Source: Martinezella lusitana
GTDB taxonomy: Bacteria > Pseudomonadota > Alphaproteobacteria > Rhizobiales > Rhizobiaceae
Direction: 5' to 3'
Length of the DNA stretch: 41,227 bases
NCBI RefSeq assembly: GCF_900094565.1
Contig: NZ_FMAF01000042.1
Coordinates: forward strand, 1 to 41,227
Shown one piece after another: positions 15,976-24,083 of the stretch. Each line of letters starts with the position of its first letter. The first letter of the stretch is position 1. Made by a program: the position numbers and the translations under genes. The notes under the pieces were generated by a model, which was given only the letters and a program-made list of their open reading frames with translations, ran no database searches and was not told where the DNA came from.

Positions 15976-16899
15976 TCACGTTCCGTTGATCAGCATGATA
16001 CCGAGCACCACGGCAACTATTCCTGCTATCTTCTCCAGCCTCAAAGCTTCGCCAAACACCAGCTTTCCCAATATTGCCGAGACCGGCAAGCTTGCCCGCC
16101 GCAGAATGGCGACGACCGAAGGCAAAGAGCCCGGCAGCGAAACGGCATAGAAGGAGAGCATCTCGCCCCCAGCAATCAACAGGGCCGCCACCGCCAACGC
16201 CCTTGAGACGTTCTTCGCGGATTGGCTCAAACGCCAGGAAAGCGGCGTGGCGGGTCGACCGGCAAAAAGGAGAATTACCAGAAGCAATCCCAGTCGATAC
16301 AGATCTGACAGGGCTTGCAGAACGAAGCTGTCCGCATGGGCTATTGAAAGAAGGTTCTTGTCGTAGATAGGCATGATGGCGGAGCAAGTCGCAGCGCTGA
16401 CCGCCAGGATGTAGCTCAGCGTGAGATGTCGTCGAGGGCAAGATGTGCCGGACGCAGACAAGGTGCGCCGATAGTCTGTCCGGGACACCGTAACCACCCC
16501 GAGCAGGATTGCGACGATCCCTAAGCACGCGGCGACTGAAGGCCGGTCGCCGTACATCAAAGTTCCCGCCGATAGCGCCAGAACGGGAGAAAGCGCACGC
16601 AGCGCCGAATAGGTGCTCAGCGGCAATGTCCGTAGTGCAAGGAATATCGGCGCGTAGGCGAAAAGCTGAAGCAGCGACCTGCCCAGCACCAGCAACTGGA
16701 TATCGGTTGGCAGATAGACGGACTGCAGGAAAGCCTGCGACCTGCCGGTCAGGCTCAGAATCGGCACCCACACCAGCATCCCGAGAAAGTAGAGACCAAA
16801 GCAGGCGACACTTGGCTTGAGCCGCCTGGAAAGATACTTGAGAAACACATCGCCGCATCCAAGGACGGCGCCGGCTGAGGTCGCAAGAATTATCCACAT
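15976..16899 (-). CDS. EamA/DMT-family transporter
   Basis: The 307-residue protein has about ten hydrophobic helices in two homologous halves, each ending in the EamA pattern (for example GEALRLEKIAGIVAVVLGIML at the C terminus). DMT proteins often export amino acids, nucleobases or other small metabolites. It starts with a GGGAG ribosome-binding site 67 bp after the asparaginase-like gene on the same strand, so it is probably the last gene of that operon. Export of the pathway product or of a toxic intermediate is a reasonable guess. Confidence 0.88.
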   Translation of the reverse strand: MWIILATSAGAVLGCGDVFLKYLSRRLKPSVACFGLYFLGMLVWVPILSLTGRSQAFLQSVYLPTDIQLLVLGRSLLQLFAYAPIFLALRTLPLSTYSALRALSPVLALSAGTLMYGDRPSVAACLGIVAILLGVVTVSRTDYRRTLSASGTSCPRRHLTLSYILAVSAATCSAIMPIYDKNLLSIAHADSFVLQALSDLYRLGLLLVILLFAGRPATPLSWRLSQSAKNVSRALAVAALLIAGGEMLSFYAVSLPGSLPSVVAILRRASLPVSAILGKLVFGEALRLEKIAGIVAVVLGIMLINGT

Positions 16900-16966
16900 G
16901 CGATCACTCCCACGGGCGCGCGGATGGCAGACGATGCATGCTCAATCAAAGCGGCGCGCGTTGCGA

Positions 16967-18676
16967 TCAATGTGTGTCAAAAACCTCGCGATAGAGCCGA
17001 AGCCGCGCCTCGGTTACAGCCTTTTCCAAAGCGGTTGGCTGTCCTGGATCCTTGGCCGGCGGCAACATTCCAAACTTCATCAGACAAAGCATCAGCAAGA
17101 GGCGTGCTTTCGTTGCCGTCAGGTTTGAACCGCCGACGAAAAGCCCGCCCGACAATGCAAAACCTTCCGAGTTCCCGCGCCCAACGATGACGACCGGAAC
17201 GCCGCAATAAAGCGCCCGCTCGAGCGCTACCGCTTTGGAGCTTGCCGCCGGCTTGCCGTATGGTGAAAGCCCTTCCAACACGAAACCTGACAACGGATGT
17301 AGTCGCAAATACTGATCCAGCGTCGCGTTGATCTCGACCTCCAGATCCGGCCTTGTTCCGTAGTCGTCTTCGGAATAGCTGTAATCCTTGACGATCGAAA
17401 CCTTCGGAATGGCGTGCTCCAGCAGCTCGCCGCGGCCGTTCTTGATTGGAACGGTAACCCTCTCCAGCCGACCTTCGGAAAGAGAAATTCCCATTACCTC
17501 GTCTGGTAGACGAGTGATGTTGACTGCGGAGTCACGCGTATGTTTGGCACAGGGCAAGAACCGCAAGCTCGGACCGCCCTGTCCGGCCGAGCCGATGACA
17601 CCACCATGCCCGCCACTTGCGATATAGCCGCCAGGGCGCGCGTCAACCTTGGCAACCTCGCGTGCCGCAAACACTCTCTGATCCTGCACAAGAACCGCTC
17701 CCGCCCGATTGTGGCCTTGCTCATCGGCCCAACAGCGCGACCGAATATAATGGACAGAGTCGATGAGGTTGCGGGGCCCATCATTGCTAGTCTCACCGTG
17801 ATATCGTTGCGAAGCATTACCGCAAACCGGCGCCGTCACATCAAGCACAAGGTTCAGCCAATAGATCGTTTCCTCAATTCTCGGACTTCCCTGTGTCCAG
17901 ATCGCGCCATCATAGTGCCCGCTGGAGAGGATCCGTTGCGCGGCGTTAGTGATCTGCGCAAGGCTTGCCCTGGGCGGCGACTTCGCAAGATGCACCGGTC
18001 GATAGGCAAAGAAGTCGCGTCCCTCGATTTCGGGAGCGGTCGACGCGCTGCCTTGGGCGCCCTGCCCTTCTGTAGCACTTCCCTTTGTGTATCCGCCTGA
18101 GGGAACGACGCGGAAGAAATCGACATCGGCGATGTTCGCAATCGAATTGCCAAGACCGAGTGGGTCCACCCCCAATCTGTCGATCTCGGCGAACATCCGC
18201 TCACCGTCAGGCATGAAAGGCTGCCTGCTGGCATCGCGCGGCGCCTTCGGCGAAATCCCATCCGCCTCCCAGGCACTTCCATCGCGTTGGCGCGCCATAT
18301 ATGGCAGCGGATAGTATCCATCCTCTGGTCGAAGTTCGACCTTCAACACCGCCACGTCCGTGGCCGATGATCGGGTGGGCGAGAACCGGCCCTGCGCGTC
18401 CAGATAGCCGTCGGGGTCGCAATAGAGCTCGGCTGCATCAGCCTCAAGCGGATGTGCAGAGAAATGCTCTATATAGACCCAGACCGGCAACGCCAGTCTT
18501 TGAGGTCTCAGAGGATCGTAGCGCGAGGGGTTGCCATCGACGTCACTCAACAGCGGCAGGCCATGCAGCCTGCGAGCCTTGTTGGAGGTTATCAGCGGTG
18601 GCGTGTTGTGGATGGTGGCATTTGGTCCGGCCAGATGCGCGATACGGACTTTGCGGCAGTCTGACCCTTCAGGCAT
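16967..18676 (-). CDS. Asparaginase-like protein with enlarged N-terminal part and altered active site
   Basis: The 569-residue protein contains the asparaginase fold. Its matches include an N-terminal HLAGPNATI strand, YDGAIWTQGSPRIEETIYWL (about residues 256-274), SNDGPRNLIDSVHYIRS (297-313), a REVAKVDA segment with the conserved Lys, and the C-terminal domain GFVLEGL..PYGKP and GVPVVIVGRGNSEG. The catalytic THGTDT box reads TQGSPR: Thr is Ser and Asp is Pro, so L-asparagine is unlikely as substrate. Typical asparaginases have about 330 residues; here some 200 extra residues sit between strand 1 and the catalytic box. It starts 2 bp before the RutA-like stop is cleared, in the same operon. 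An amidase or imide hydrolase acting after the flavin monooxygenase is an inference. An in-frame ATG at 18727 lies inside the upstream gene. Confidence 0.75.
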   Translation of the reverse strand: MPEGSDCRKVRIAHLAGPNATIHNTPPLITSNKARRLHGLPLLSDVDGNPSRYDPLRPQRLALPVWVYIEHFSAHPLEADAAELYCDPDGYLDAQGRFSPTRSSATDVAVLKVELRPEDGYYPLPYMARQRDGSAWEADGISPKAPRDASRQPFMPDGERMFAEIDRLGVDPLGLGNSIANIADVDFFRVVPSGGYTKGSATEGQGAQGSASTAPEIEGRDFFAYRPVHLAKSPPRASLAQITNAAQRILSSGHYDGAIWTQGSPRIEETIYWLNLVLDVTAPVCGNASQRYHGETSNDGPRNLIDSVHYIRSRCWADEQGHNRAGAVLVQDQRVFAAREVAKVDARPGGYIASGGHGGVIGSAGQGGPSLRFLPCAKHTRDSAVNITRLPDEVMGISLSEGRLERVTVPIKNGRGELLEHAIPKVSIVKDYSYSEDDYGTRPDLEVEINATLDQYLRLHPLSGFVLEGLSPYGKPAASSKAVALERALYCGVPVVIVGRGNSEGFALSGGLFVGGSNLTATKARLLLMLCLMKFGMLPPAKDPGQPTALEKAVTEARLRLYREVFDTH

Positions 18677-19781
18677 GCGCACCGGCCTTGATAACGGATG
18701 CAGGCCCCTCGCCCAGGGAGACACCATAAGTTGCCAGGGACGATTTCAGCCGCGGATAGATCTCCTGCCCGAACGATCTCAGGTCTTCCACAAAGTCGAT
18801 GAATGTCAGCTGCATGGCATCAAAGTCCGCGGTCACGATGATATCCGCCAGCTTTTCGGCGATCGTGATTGCCGAACCGATCAACGGCGCGCCGGTGCCA
18901 AATCCGACCATCCGCGGATTGCGCAAAAAAGATGTCCTGTCGGCCGACGAATCTCGTTGGTCGCGCTCGAACGATTCGATCAGATTGCTGAAGGCGGCCT
19001 CATCGCGGCCTGCGACGATGTGATTGAAGCGCTTAAGTGCCTGCTCATCGGTGTCTCCTTGCACAATGAGCATATTGCCGGAAGCCTTGACGGTTCGGCC
19101 CCGCGCAGCCGCCACAGCCTTGACCTCGAGAACCTTCTCGGGTCGGGCTCCGACGAACTGATAGTCCGAATGCCTGGCTGCAAATTGCAAGCCCTCGTCA
19201 GACAGGCCGGCAGAGACAATGGTTGGATAAGGCCTCTGGATCGGCTTGGGGTCGCAAACGCAATTGCTAAGCTGAAAGAACCGGCCTGAATGGTTGCAGC
19301 GTTCCTGCGACCACAATTGCTTGACGACCGTCAGCCATTCATCGGCATAGTCGTAACGGATCGTCCCATAATCCTGCGGAACAACGCCCATCTGTTCCAG
19401 TTCTTCCAACGTATTTCCGGTCACGATGTTGATGCCAAAGCGGCCGTTACTGATTTCGTCGGCTGTTGCAATCATTTTCGCGGCCACGACAGGATGGAGA
19501 AGCAGCGGATTGATCGTCGCGAACAGCTTGATACGACTGGTAATGCTGGCCAGAGCAGAGCTCATCACCACAGGTTCGATCGTCTTTTGCCAAAATCCAC
19601 TCTCTCCGCCAAATCCCATCCATTTCCCCATCGAGAACAGAAAGTCGAAGCCGATCTCCTCAGCGAGCGTCGCAATCTTGCGCTGCAGCGCAAAACTGGG
19701 ATGGTATTGCGGCGCGGTCGTCGACATTAGGAAGCCATTCGTGCCGACCGGCATGAAAACGCCAAGCTCTATCCTGCGCAT
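18669..19781 (-). CDS. RutA-like flavin-dependent monooxygenase (LLM fold)
   Basis: The 370-residue protein follows E. coli RutA closely in pattern: GVFMPVGTNGFLMSTTAPQY, FDFLFSMGKWMGFGG..GFW, ASITSRIKLFATI, GRFGINIVTGN and AGLSDEGLQFAARHSDYQF. RutA opens the uracil ring with a flavin oxygen adduct, using reduced FMN from RutF. Start 19781 is chosen because AAAGGAA sits seven bases upstream; the ATG at 19796 lacks a site. The RutF-like gene is in the divergent operon (23538). RutB, RutC, RutD, RutE and RutG are absent, so this is not the standard Rut pathway; the ring attacked may be another pyrimidine or cyclic amide. Confidence 0.88.
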   Translation of the reverse strand: MRRIELGVFMPVGTNGFLMSTTAPQYHPSFALQRKIATLAEEIGFDFLFSMGKWMGFGGESGFWQKTIEPVVMSSALASITSRIKLFATINPLLLHPVVAAKMIATADEISNGRFGINIVTGNTLEELEQMGVVPQDYGTIRYDYADEWLTVVKQLWSQERCNHSGRFFQLSNCVCDPKPIQRPYPTIVSAGLSDEGLQFAARHSDYQFVGARPEKVLEVKAVAAARGRTVKASGNMLIVQGDTDEQALKRFNHIVAGRDEAAFSNLIESFERDQRDSSADRTSFLRNPRMVGFGTGAPLIGSAITIAEKLADIIVTADFDAMQLTFIDFVEDLRSFGQEIYPRLKSSLATYGVSLGEGPASVIKAGAHA

Positions 19782-19825
19782 TTGAGTTCCTTTCAAAACA
19801 GGGGGAGTAGCTGCCGCTGTTCACG

Positions 19826-21271
19826 TCAGTTACCTTCGTCATACAATCGGGTGACCGCAGACGTGGCCGGGTTCAACTTGAACAATCCGGCGCGGTCCGC
19901 CGCGGAGGCGCTTAACTGCCGTGCTTTGCGCTTGATTGCGTCTTCATCCAGTGTCGCAATCCGCCCGCTCGCATATAACGGCACGCCCGCAACCCAGGTC
20001 TGCGCGATCGAACTTGTGGTGGCAGAATAGACAAGGGCCTGCAAAGGATCGAGAAACGGCGTCCATTCGATGTGATCTGTGTCGAAGAGTACGAAGTCGG
20101 CCTGCTTTCCGACTTCGATAGAGCCGATCTCATCGTCCCAAAGCAATGCCTTGGCTGCGTCGACCGTCGCCATGCGCAATGCCTTTTGCGCTCCCACCGC
20201 CTCCGGATCGTTCCTCGCATCCTTGAAAAGGCCGGACACAATATGCATCTGGCGCATGAGGTTGAGATTGCCGGAGGCGGAAACGCCGTCCGTTCCCAGT
20301 CCAACAATGACGCCCCGGTCCATCATGTCGGGGTACCGGCCAATCCGGCTTGCGCCCTTGGCCAATTTCAGTGATGAACAGGGGCAGAAAGCAACCTTGA
20401 CGCTGTGAGCCGAAAGAGCGTCCAGATCGGCGTCGTTGACCGCCACGCAATGGGCAATGACGAGATTAGAACCCAGGCCGCCGGCCGCAGCAATCCGTGA
20501 GACGGGCCAAGTGCCATAATTTCTCTCGCAAACCTGCGCCTCCTCCGCAGATGTTGCGAGATGATATGTCGTACCGACTCCCAGGCGCTCGGCGAGCGCT
20601 CTTGCCCCGACATGAAGCTCCAGTGTGCAGGGCTCCTTGCCTTCGATGTTGACCCAGCAGCGGATGCGGCCACCGGCTCGCCCATTGAAGCGACGCACAC
20701 AGTCCTCCAAGGCGGCAAGCGCAGTCGCGGCGTCCGGGAAAAAATGATGATCCATCATTTCTGCCGACCAGCCCTCGGGAATGTCTTTTGGACGATTGTC
20801 GGCTGCATGCCTGCCGGTGATGCCGCGGATCCCTGACCGTTCGATGGCATCGACAACATGCTCGGGATCGTGCTGCGAACCCATGTCGAGAAAACACGTG
20901 GTTCCGCAACGCAGCATCTCGCAGATTCCCAAAAGCGCGCCGTAATATTCATCCTCCGTCGTCACGTGTGCATAAAATGGCTTCGCCCAATTAAAGACCC
21001 AGGCTCGCGTGTTGAGATTGTCGGGGAAAATTGCCCGAGACAGCGTCTCGGAAAGATGAACATGCGTATCAATGAAGCCAGGGCAAAGAGCATGCCCGCG
21101 ACCGTCGACAACCTGATCATATGTCAGATCCCGGCAACGCTCTGCAATCTCTGCGGCCGGACCAACATCCACGATGCGGCCGCCGTTGAGGACGAGGCTC
21201 GCACCGCGAAGAACGGTATTGTTCGCATCCACCTGAAACAGGACATCCAGATTTTCGATCAATGTGCGCAT
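19826..21271 (-). CDS. ATZ/TRZ-like amidohydrolase (deaminase or ring hydrolase)
   Basis: The 481-residue protein shows the amidohydrolase-superfamily metal site: PGFIDTHVHLSE (HxH), a His in TYHLATSAEEA, AHCV and GTDGVSASGNL with the catalytic Asp. The N-terminal beta-sandwich (VLNGGRIVDVGPAAEI) and C-terminal GKQADFVLFD strands complete the fold. Relatives deaminate or hydrolyse purine, pyrimidine and triazine rings. It sits between the C-ribosyl-synthase-like gene (8 bp upstream) and the RutA-like gene (about 44 bp downstream). The substrate is unknown; a cyclic amidine or imide of a heterocycle is likely. Confidence 0.88.
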   Translation of the reverse strand: MRTLIENLDVLFQVDANNTVLRGASLVLNGGRIVDVGPAAEIAERCRDLTYDQVVDGRGHALCPGFIDTHVHLSETLSRAIFPDNLNTRAWVFNWAKPFYAHVTTEDEYYGALLGICEMLRCGTTCFLDMGSQHDPEHVVDAIERSGIRGITGRHAADNRPKDIPEGWSAEMMDHHFFPDAATALAALEDCVRRFNGRAGGRIRCWVNIEGKEPCTLELHVGARALAERLGVGTTYHLATSAEEAQVCERNYGTWPVSRIAAAGGLGSNLVIAHCVAVNDADLDALSAHSVKVAFCPCSSLKLAKGASRIGRYPDMMDRGVIVGLGTDGVSASGNLNLMRQMHIVSGLFKDARNDPEAVGAQKALRMATVDAAKALLWDDEIGSIEVGKQADFVLFDTDHIEWTPFLDPLQALVYSATTSSIAQTWVAGVPLYASGRIATLDEDAIKRKARQLSASAADRAGLFKLNPATSAVTRLYDEGN

Positions 21272-21279
21272 GATGCCAC

Positions 21280-22320
21280 TCAGTCAACCAGCGCCGGCGC
21301 TTTGAAGGTTCTTAGTCTGTGCCCTTCATTGTCGCATCGGATCTCGCCGACCGTGCCGCCATCGTAGCGGTCCATGACCTGCTTTATGTCTGCGGACACT
21401 TGCGATCGAAATGCGCGGTCTTCCATCTCCGGCCCCATCGCGAGGATCGAAGAGCCCCAACTGCTCATCGCCACTCCGCTGACGCCCATTTCGTGCAAGC
21501 GGCGCATCGTTGTCGAGACGACTTCCGACTGGCATTGGATTTGATGCGACTTCCAGCGGCACTTCTGCAATTCGTTGATGCCGCGTGCGAAGACAGCAGG
21601 GTCATCCTCAATGACGGAAGGCACGAGCATCATCATCGTTATATGGCACACGGCCCTCACATCCTCCTGCGGGATCGGGCAAACACTTGCGAAGAGCTCC
21701 TGCTCCAAGGCGCCATGGATCTTGCGTGCGATCGGCGTGACGAGCAGCATCGGCCAATCGGGCATTTTGTAGCGAGCCAGGAGCGGGCCAGGCGGAATAT
21801 CCGTCGCCCATCCAGACGTCATGAAGGCGCCGGCCTTGACCTTGGCTGGATGGCCGCAATCAATGACAAAGCCCCCCTTGTCGAAACTGTTGGACCCGAT
21901 GCCGGAGGTCCCGCCACGTCCGACAAAGCGCGCGAGTTCGCGTCCGGCAAAGTCATTGCCAAAAAGCGCCGTGTAAGCTCTGGCGACCCCAAGGAGCAAT
22001 GCCGTCTTCGAGCCAAGCCCGGCGTGAGACGAAACCGGTGACTTTACGGTAATATCGACATGGGGCAGCCCGAGCTTCTTCTGCAGCCCAGCGAGCGTTG
22101 CCGCGATTGCCCCTTCCGCTTCGTGACGATCTTCCGGATCATCGATAAGGCAGGCGACCTGATCCGCTCCGCTTGCTGGCAATGCAACAATCTCAAATCT
22201 TGGATTCGACAGTGCGAATCCAACTCCACCATCCACGCGGCCCGAGAATGCACCATTCAAATCCGTCAGGGTCAAATGGAAGCGACTGGGCGCGCTTACG
22301 CTAACTCTCTGATATACCAT
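21280..22320 (-). CDS. Beta-RFAP synthase / C-nucleoside synthase (ForT/PyfQ)-like GHMP-fold protein
   Basis: The 346-residue protein matches the beta-ribofuranosylaminobenzene 5'-phosphate synthase family. It has an N-terminal SAPSRFHLTL, the glycine-rich SHAGLGSKTALLLGVARA (about 98-115), and the hallmark GRGGTSGIGSNSFDKGGFV (134-152). Known members join PRPP to a carbon atom of a carboxylated ring with loss of CO2 and pyrophosphate: MptG in methanopterin synthesis, ForT and PyfQ in the C-nucleosides formycin and pyrazofurin. No other methanopterin gene is seen, so a C-riboside product is favoured. It is the first gene of a minus-strand operon with amidohydrolase, RutA-like, asparaginase-like and DMT genes. 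The acceptor is unknown. Confidence 0.85.
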   Translation of the reverse strand: MVYQRVSVSAPSRFHLTLTDLNGAFSGRVDGGVGFALSNPRFEIVALPASGADQVACLIDDPEDRHEAEGAIAATLAGLQKKLGLPHVDITVKSPVSSHAGLGSKTALLLGVARAYTALFGNDFAGRELARFVGRGGTSGIGSNSFDKGGFVIDCGHPAKVKAGAFMTSGWATDIPPGPLLARYKMPDWPMLLVTPIARKIHGALEQELFASVCPIPQEDVRAVCHITMMMLVPSVIEDDPAVFARGINELQKCRWKSHQIQCQSEVVSTTMRRLHEMGVSGVAMSSWGSSILAMGPEMEDRAFRSQVSADIKQVMDRYDGGTVGEIRCDNEGHRLRTFKAPALVD

Positions 22321-22413
22321 GAATAACTTCCTCTAATTAACAATGGCTTTGCCGGCGGCGGCGAAGGAGAAGCCCTGTATCGGAGCTGGGTATCCCGACG
22401 AGCAGGTGACCGA

Positions 22414-22449
22414 ATAATATTGACAATAAATCGCTTTGTCTACATAAAT
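22414..22449. promoter_or_regulatory. Overlapping back-to-back promoters of the two core operons
   Basis: Minus strand: TAGACA (opposite 22437-22442), 17-bp spacer, TATTAT (opposite 22414-22419), reading into the C-ribosyl-synthase-like gene. Plus strand: TTGACA (22420-22425), a 17-18-bp spacer and CATAAA/ATAAAT (22443-22449), reading into the THI5-like gene. Both lie over the palindrome at 22434-22457, so one regulator could switch both operons together. Confidence 0.6.
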
Positions 22450-22457
22450 AGACAAAG
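22434..22457. promoter_or_regulatory. 24-bp palindromic operator between the divergent core operons
   Basis: CTTTGTCTA-CATAAA-TAGACAAAG has two perfect 9-bp arms and a 6-nt AT-rich centre. It covers the -35 of the minus promoter and the -10 of the plus promoter, the classical place for a repressor. Chance occurrence of perfect 9-bp arms at just this place is small. The binding protein is not identified; the XRE and GntR regulators of this window are the local candidates. Confidence 0.7.
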
Positions 22458-22552
22458 TTGATATTTCGAGAACTTTCTCTAATTGGAGACGGCGATTGCC
22501 GTTGCGCTCATGATTGATCCGTCAAGCAGGCTGCAAAAGCGCCGGAGAGTAG

Positions 22553-23560
22553 GTGTCGATGGTCCATGAAACCTATTGGCAGCGGCTTGCGCATGTCATG
22601 ACAATGGGCTCCAGGGACCCGTTTGCCCAAAACCTGCCGCCCAGTCACAGACTGCGCGTCGGTTTCAGCTGGAGCATCAAGCCCGAATACGCCTGTTTTT
22701 ATTTCGCACAGCAGCACGGCTATTATTCGAGTGCGGGGCTGTCGATCGAGTTCCGCCCCGGCAACGGAGCGGAAAGCGCATTGCAGGTCTTGCGATCTGG
22801 CGGGATCGATCTTCTCGTTCTGCCCTGCCCATTTGCCGTTAGTGCCATCCAAGGCGGCGCACCGGTCAAGATCATGGCGCTTTATCAGCAGGTGGCGCCC
22901 GTCTGTCTTGTGTCGCATGACGACTGCCCGGTCCGTCACCCCCGTGATTTGGAAGGAAAGGCCGTGGCCATGTTGCTCGGGGAAACCGGTACCGCGTTCC
23001 TCGAACACTTCTGCCAGAAAAACGCGGTCGACTACGAGAAAGTCGGACGCCGAAACACCCGGCCGCAAGATAAGCTCGACGCTTTTCGACGCCGTGACGT
23101 CGATGTCATCAGCGTCTATCGAACGAATGAACTGCCAATTCTGAAGAGCTCGCTTGAAAACTCGCTCGCAGAGCTGGACCTTGCCGCGTTCGGTCTGAAG
23201 ATCCCTGGAATGTGCATCGTCACGACAGATACCTTGCTTGACGAGCAACCTCAGATCTTGCGTCGGTTTCTGCAGGCCACCAGCAACGCGACAGCCGCCG
23301 CGCTCACAAAGAGACTTCAGCTGCAGACCGTCGCACAGGCGCTCTGCAATCATGACAACGAGGCCGATATTGTCCGCCAACAGCTCGATGCTTTTGTCGG
23401 TTCGCTATCGCGCGATACAACGGCGCCTTTCGGCTTTTGCGATGACCGAATGATCAACGCCTATCTGGCCGAGACCGGTGTCGCGCTCGCCGGCCGGCCC
23501 TGCCGCTATACCGCCCATCTTGAACCTGAGGATATCGATGGCCATGGAAGCGCATGCTGA
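22553..23560 (+). CDS. NMT1/THI5-like protein without signal peptide
   Basis: The 335-residue protein has the NMT1 fold pattern: RLRVGFSWSIKPEYACFYFAQQHGYYSSAGLSIEF, GGIDLLVLPCPFAVSAIQGGAP and DLEGKAVAMLLGETG. It starts with polar residues (MSMVHETYWQRLAH), with no signal peptide or lipobox, and no ABC permease or ATPase is near, so it is probably cytoplasmic. Eukaryotic and some bacterial THI5 proteins of this fold are enzymes that build the thiamine pyrimidine from PLP and histidine; the CCCFC motif of yeast THI5 is absent here (only a single Cys in GMCIV). GTG 22553 (GGAG five bases upstream) or ATG 22559 is the start. Role: a ligand sensor, a binding protein or an enzyme; undecided. Confidence 0.75.
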   Translation: MSMVHETYWQRLAHVMTMGSRDPFAQNLPPSHRLRVGFSWSIKPEYACFYFAQQHGYYSSAGLSIEFRPGNGAESALQVLRSGGIDLLVLPCPFAVSAIQGGAPVKIMALYQQVAPVCLVSHDDCPVRHPRDLEGKAVAMLLGETGTAFLEHFCQKNAVDYEKVGRRNTRPQDKLDAFRRRDVDVISVYRTNELPILKSSLENSLAELDLAAFGLKIPGMCIVTTDTLLDEQPQILRRFLQATSNATAAALTKRLQLQTVAQALCNHDNEADIVRQQLDAFVGSLSRDTTAPFGFCDDRMINAYLAETGVALAGRPCRYTAHLEPEDIDGHGSAC

Positions 23561-24059
23561 CAGCCAATTTGCACCAATTTCAAAAGAACGCTTTAAGGCG
23601 GCGATAGCACCGCTTGCCGGGACAGTGTGCGTCGTCACGACCGATGGCCCCGGCGGCAAGGCAGGGTTTACCGCATCCAGCGTTTGCGGCGTTTCCGATG
23701 ACCCGCCAACCTTGCTCGTCTGCATCAATCGCCAGAGTTCGGTCCATAACGCGTTTGTCGCAAACCAGCTCTTCTGCGTGAATGTTCTTGCCGCAAGCCA
23801 TCAGAGCCTATCTCGTGCATTCGCCGGAAAGACATCGACGGACGCAAGGTTTGCGATTGGTGATTGGACGGCCAGTGAAACCCCGCTTCCCGTGCTGCCA
23901 ACAGCGGTCGTCTCACTGGAGTGCGAAGTCGTCCGCTCCATGGATATTGCCACTCACAAGATTATTTTTGGCAGGCCCTTCGCCATCCACGGCGAGGCAG
24001 GCGATCCGTGCCTGATTTACTTCAGGCGACAATACCATCTGCTTGGCATCGCTTCGTAG
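23538..24059 (+). CDS. RutF-like NADH:FMN oxidoreductase
   Basis: The 173-residue protein matches RutF and related flavin reductases: RFKAAIAPLAGTVCVVTTDG, GFTASSVCGVSDDPPTLLVCINR, FCVNVLAASHQSLSRAFAGK and THKIIFGRPFAI. It supplies reduced FMN to a two-component monooxygenase, here most likely the RutA-like protein encoded on the other side of the shared promoter. The start at 23538 has GAGG nearby and overlaps the end of the THI5-like gene (22 bp); the longer frame from 23478 adds only overlapping, unconserved residues. Confidence 0.9.
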   Translation: MAMEAHADSQFAPISKERFKAAIAPLAGTVCVVTTDGPGGKAGFTASSVCGVSDDPPTLLVCINRQSSVHNAFVANQLFCVNVLAASHQSLSRAFAGKTSTDARFAIGDWTASETPLPVLPTAVVSLECEVVRSMDIATHKIIFGRPFAIHGEAGDPCLIYFRRQYHLLGIAS

Positions 24060-24083
24060 GAAGGCGGCCAGCGCCATCATCTC

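Noticed and set aside
15887..16897. Long minus-strand open frame overlapping the DMT transporter
   Set aside because: It is a shadow frame: it is Arg/Ser/Cys-rich without hydrophobic helices or motifs, whereas the overlapping frame is a clear EamA protein.
16967..22320. Tetrahydromethanopterin biosynthesis locus, because of the beta-RFAP-synthase homologue with folE and a PTPS-like gene
   Set aside because: None of the other bacterial H4MPT genes (mch, fae, mtd, orf5/7/9/17-type) is visible; the neighbours are pyrimidine-type enzymes. Not fully excluded.
22508..23380. 290-residue minus-strand open frame opposite the THI5-like gene
   Set aside because: No motif or ribosome-binding site, and the plus-strand frame has clear NMT1-fold motifs and operon context.
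18669..24059. Complete Rut uracil-degradation operon
   Set aside because: Only RutA- and RutF-like genes occur; rutB, C, D, E and G are missing.
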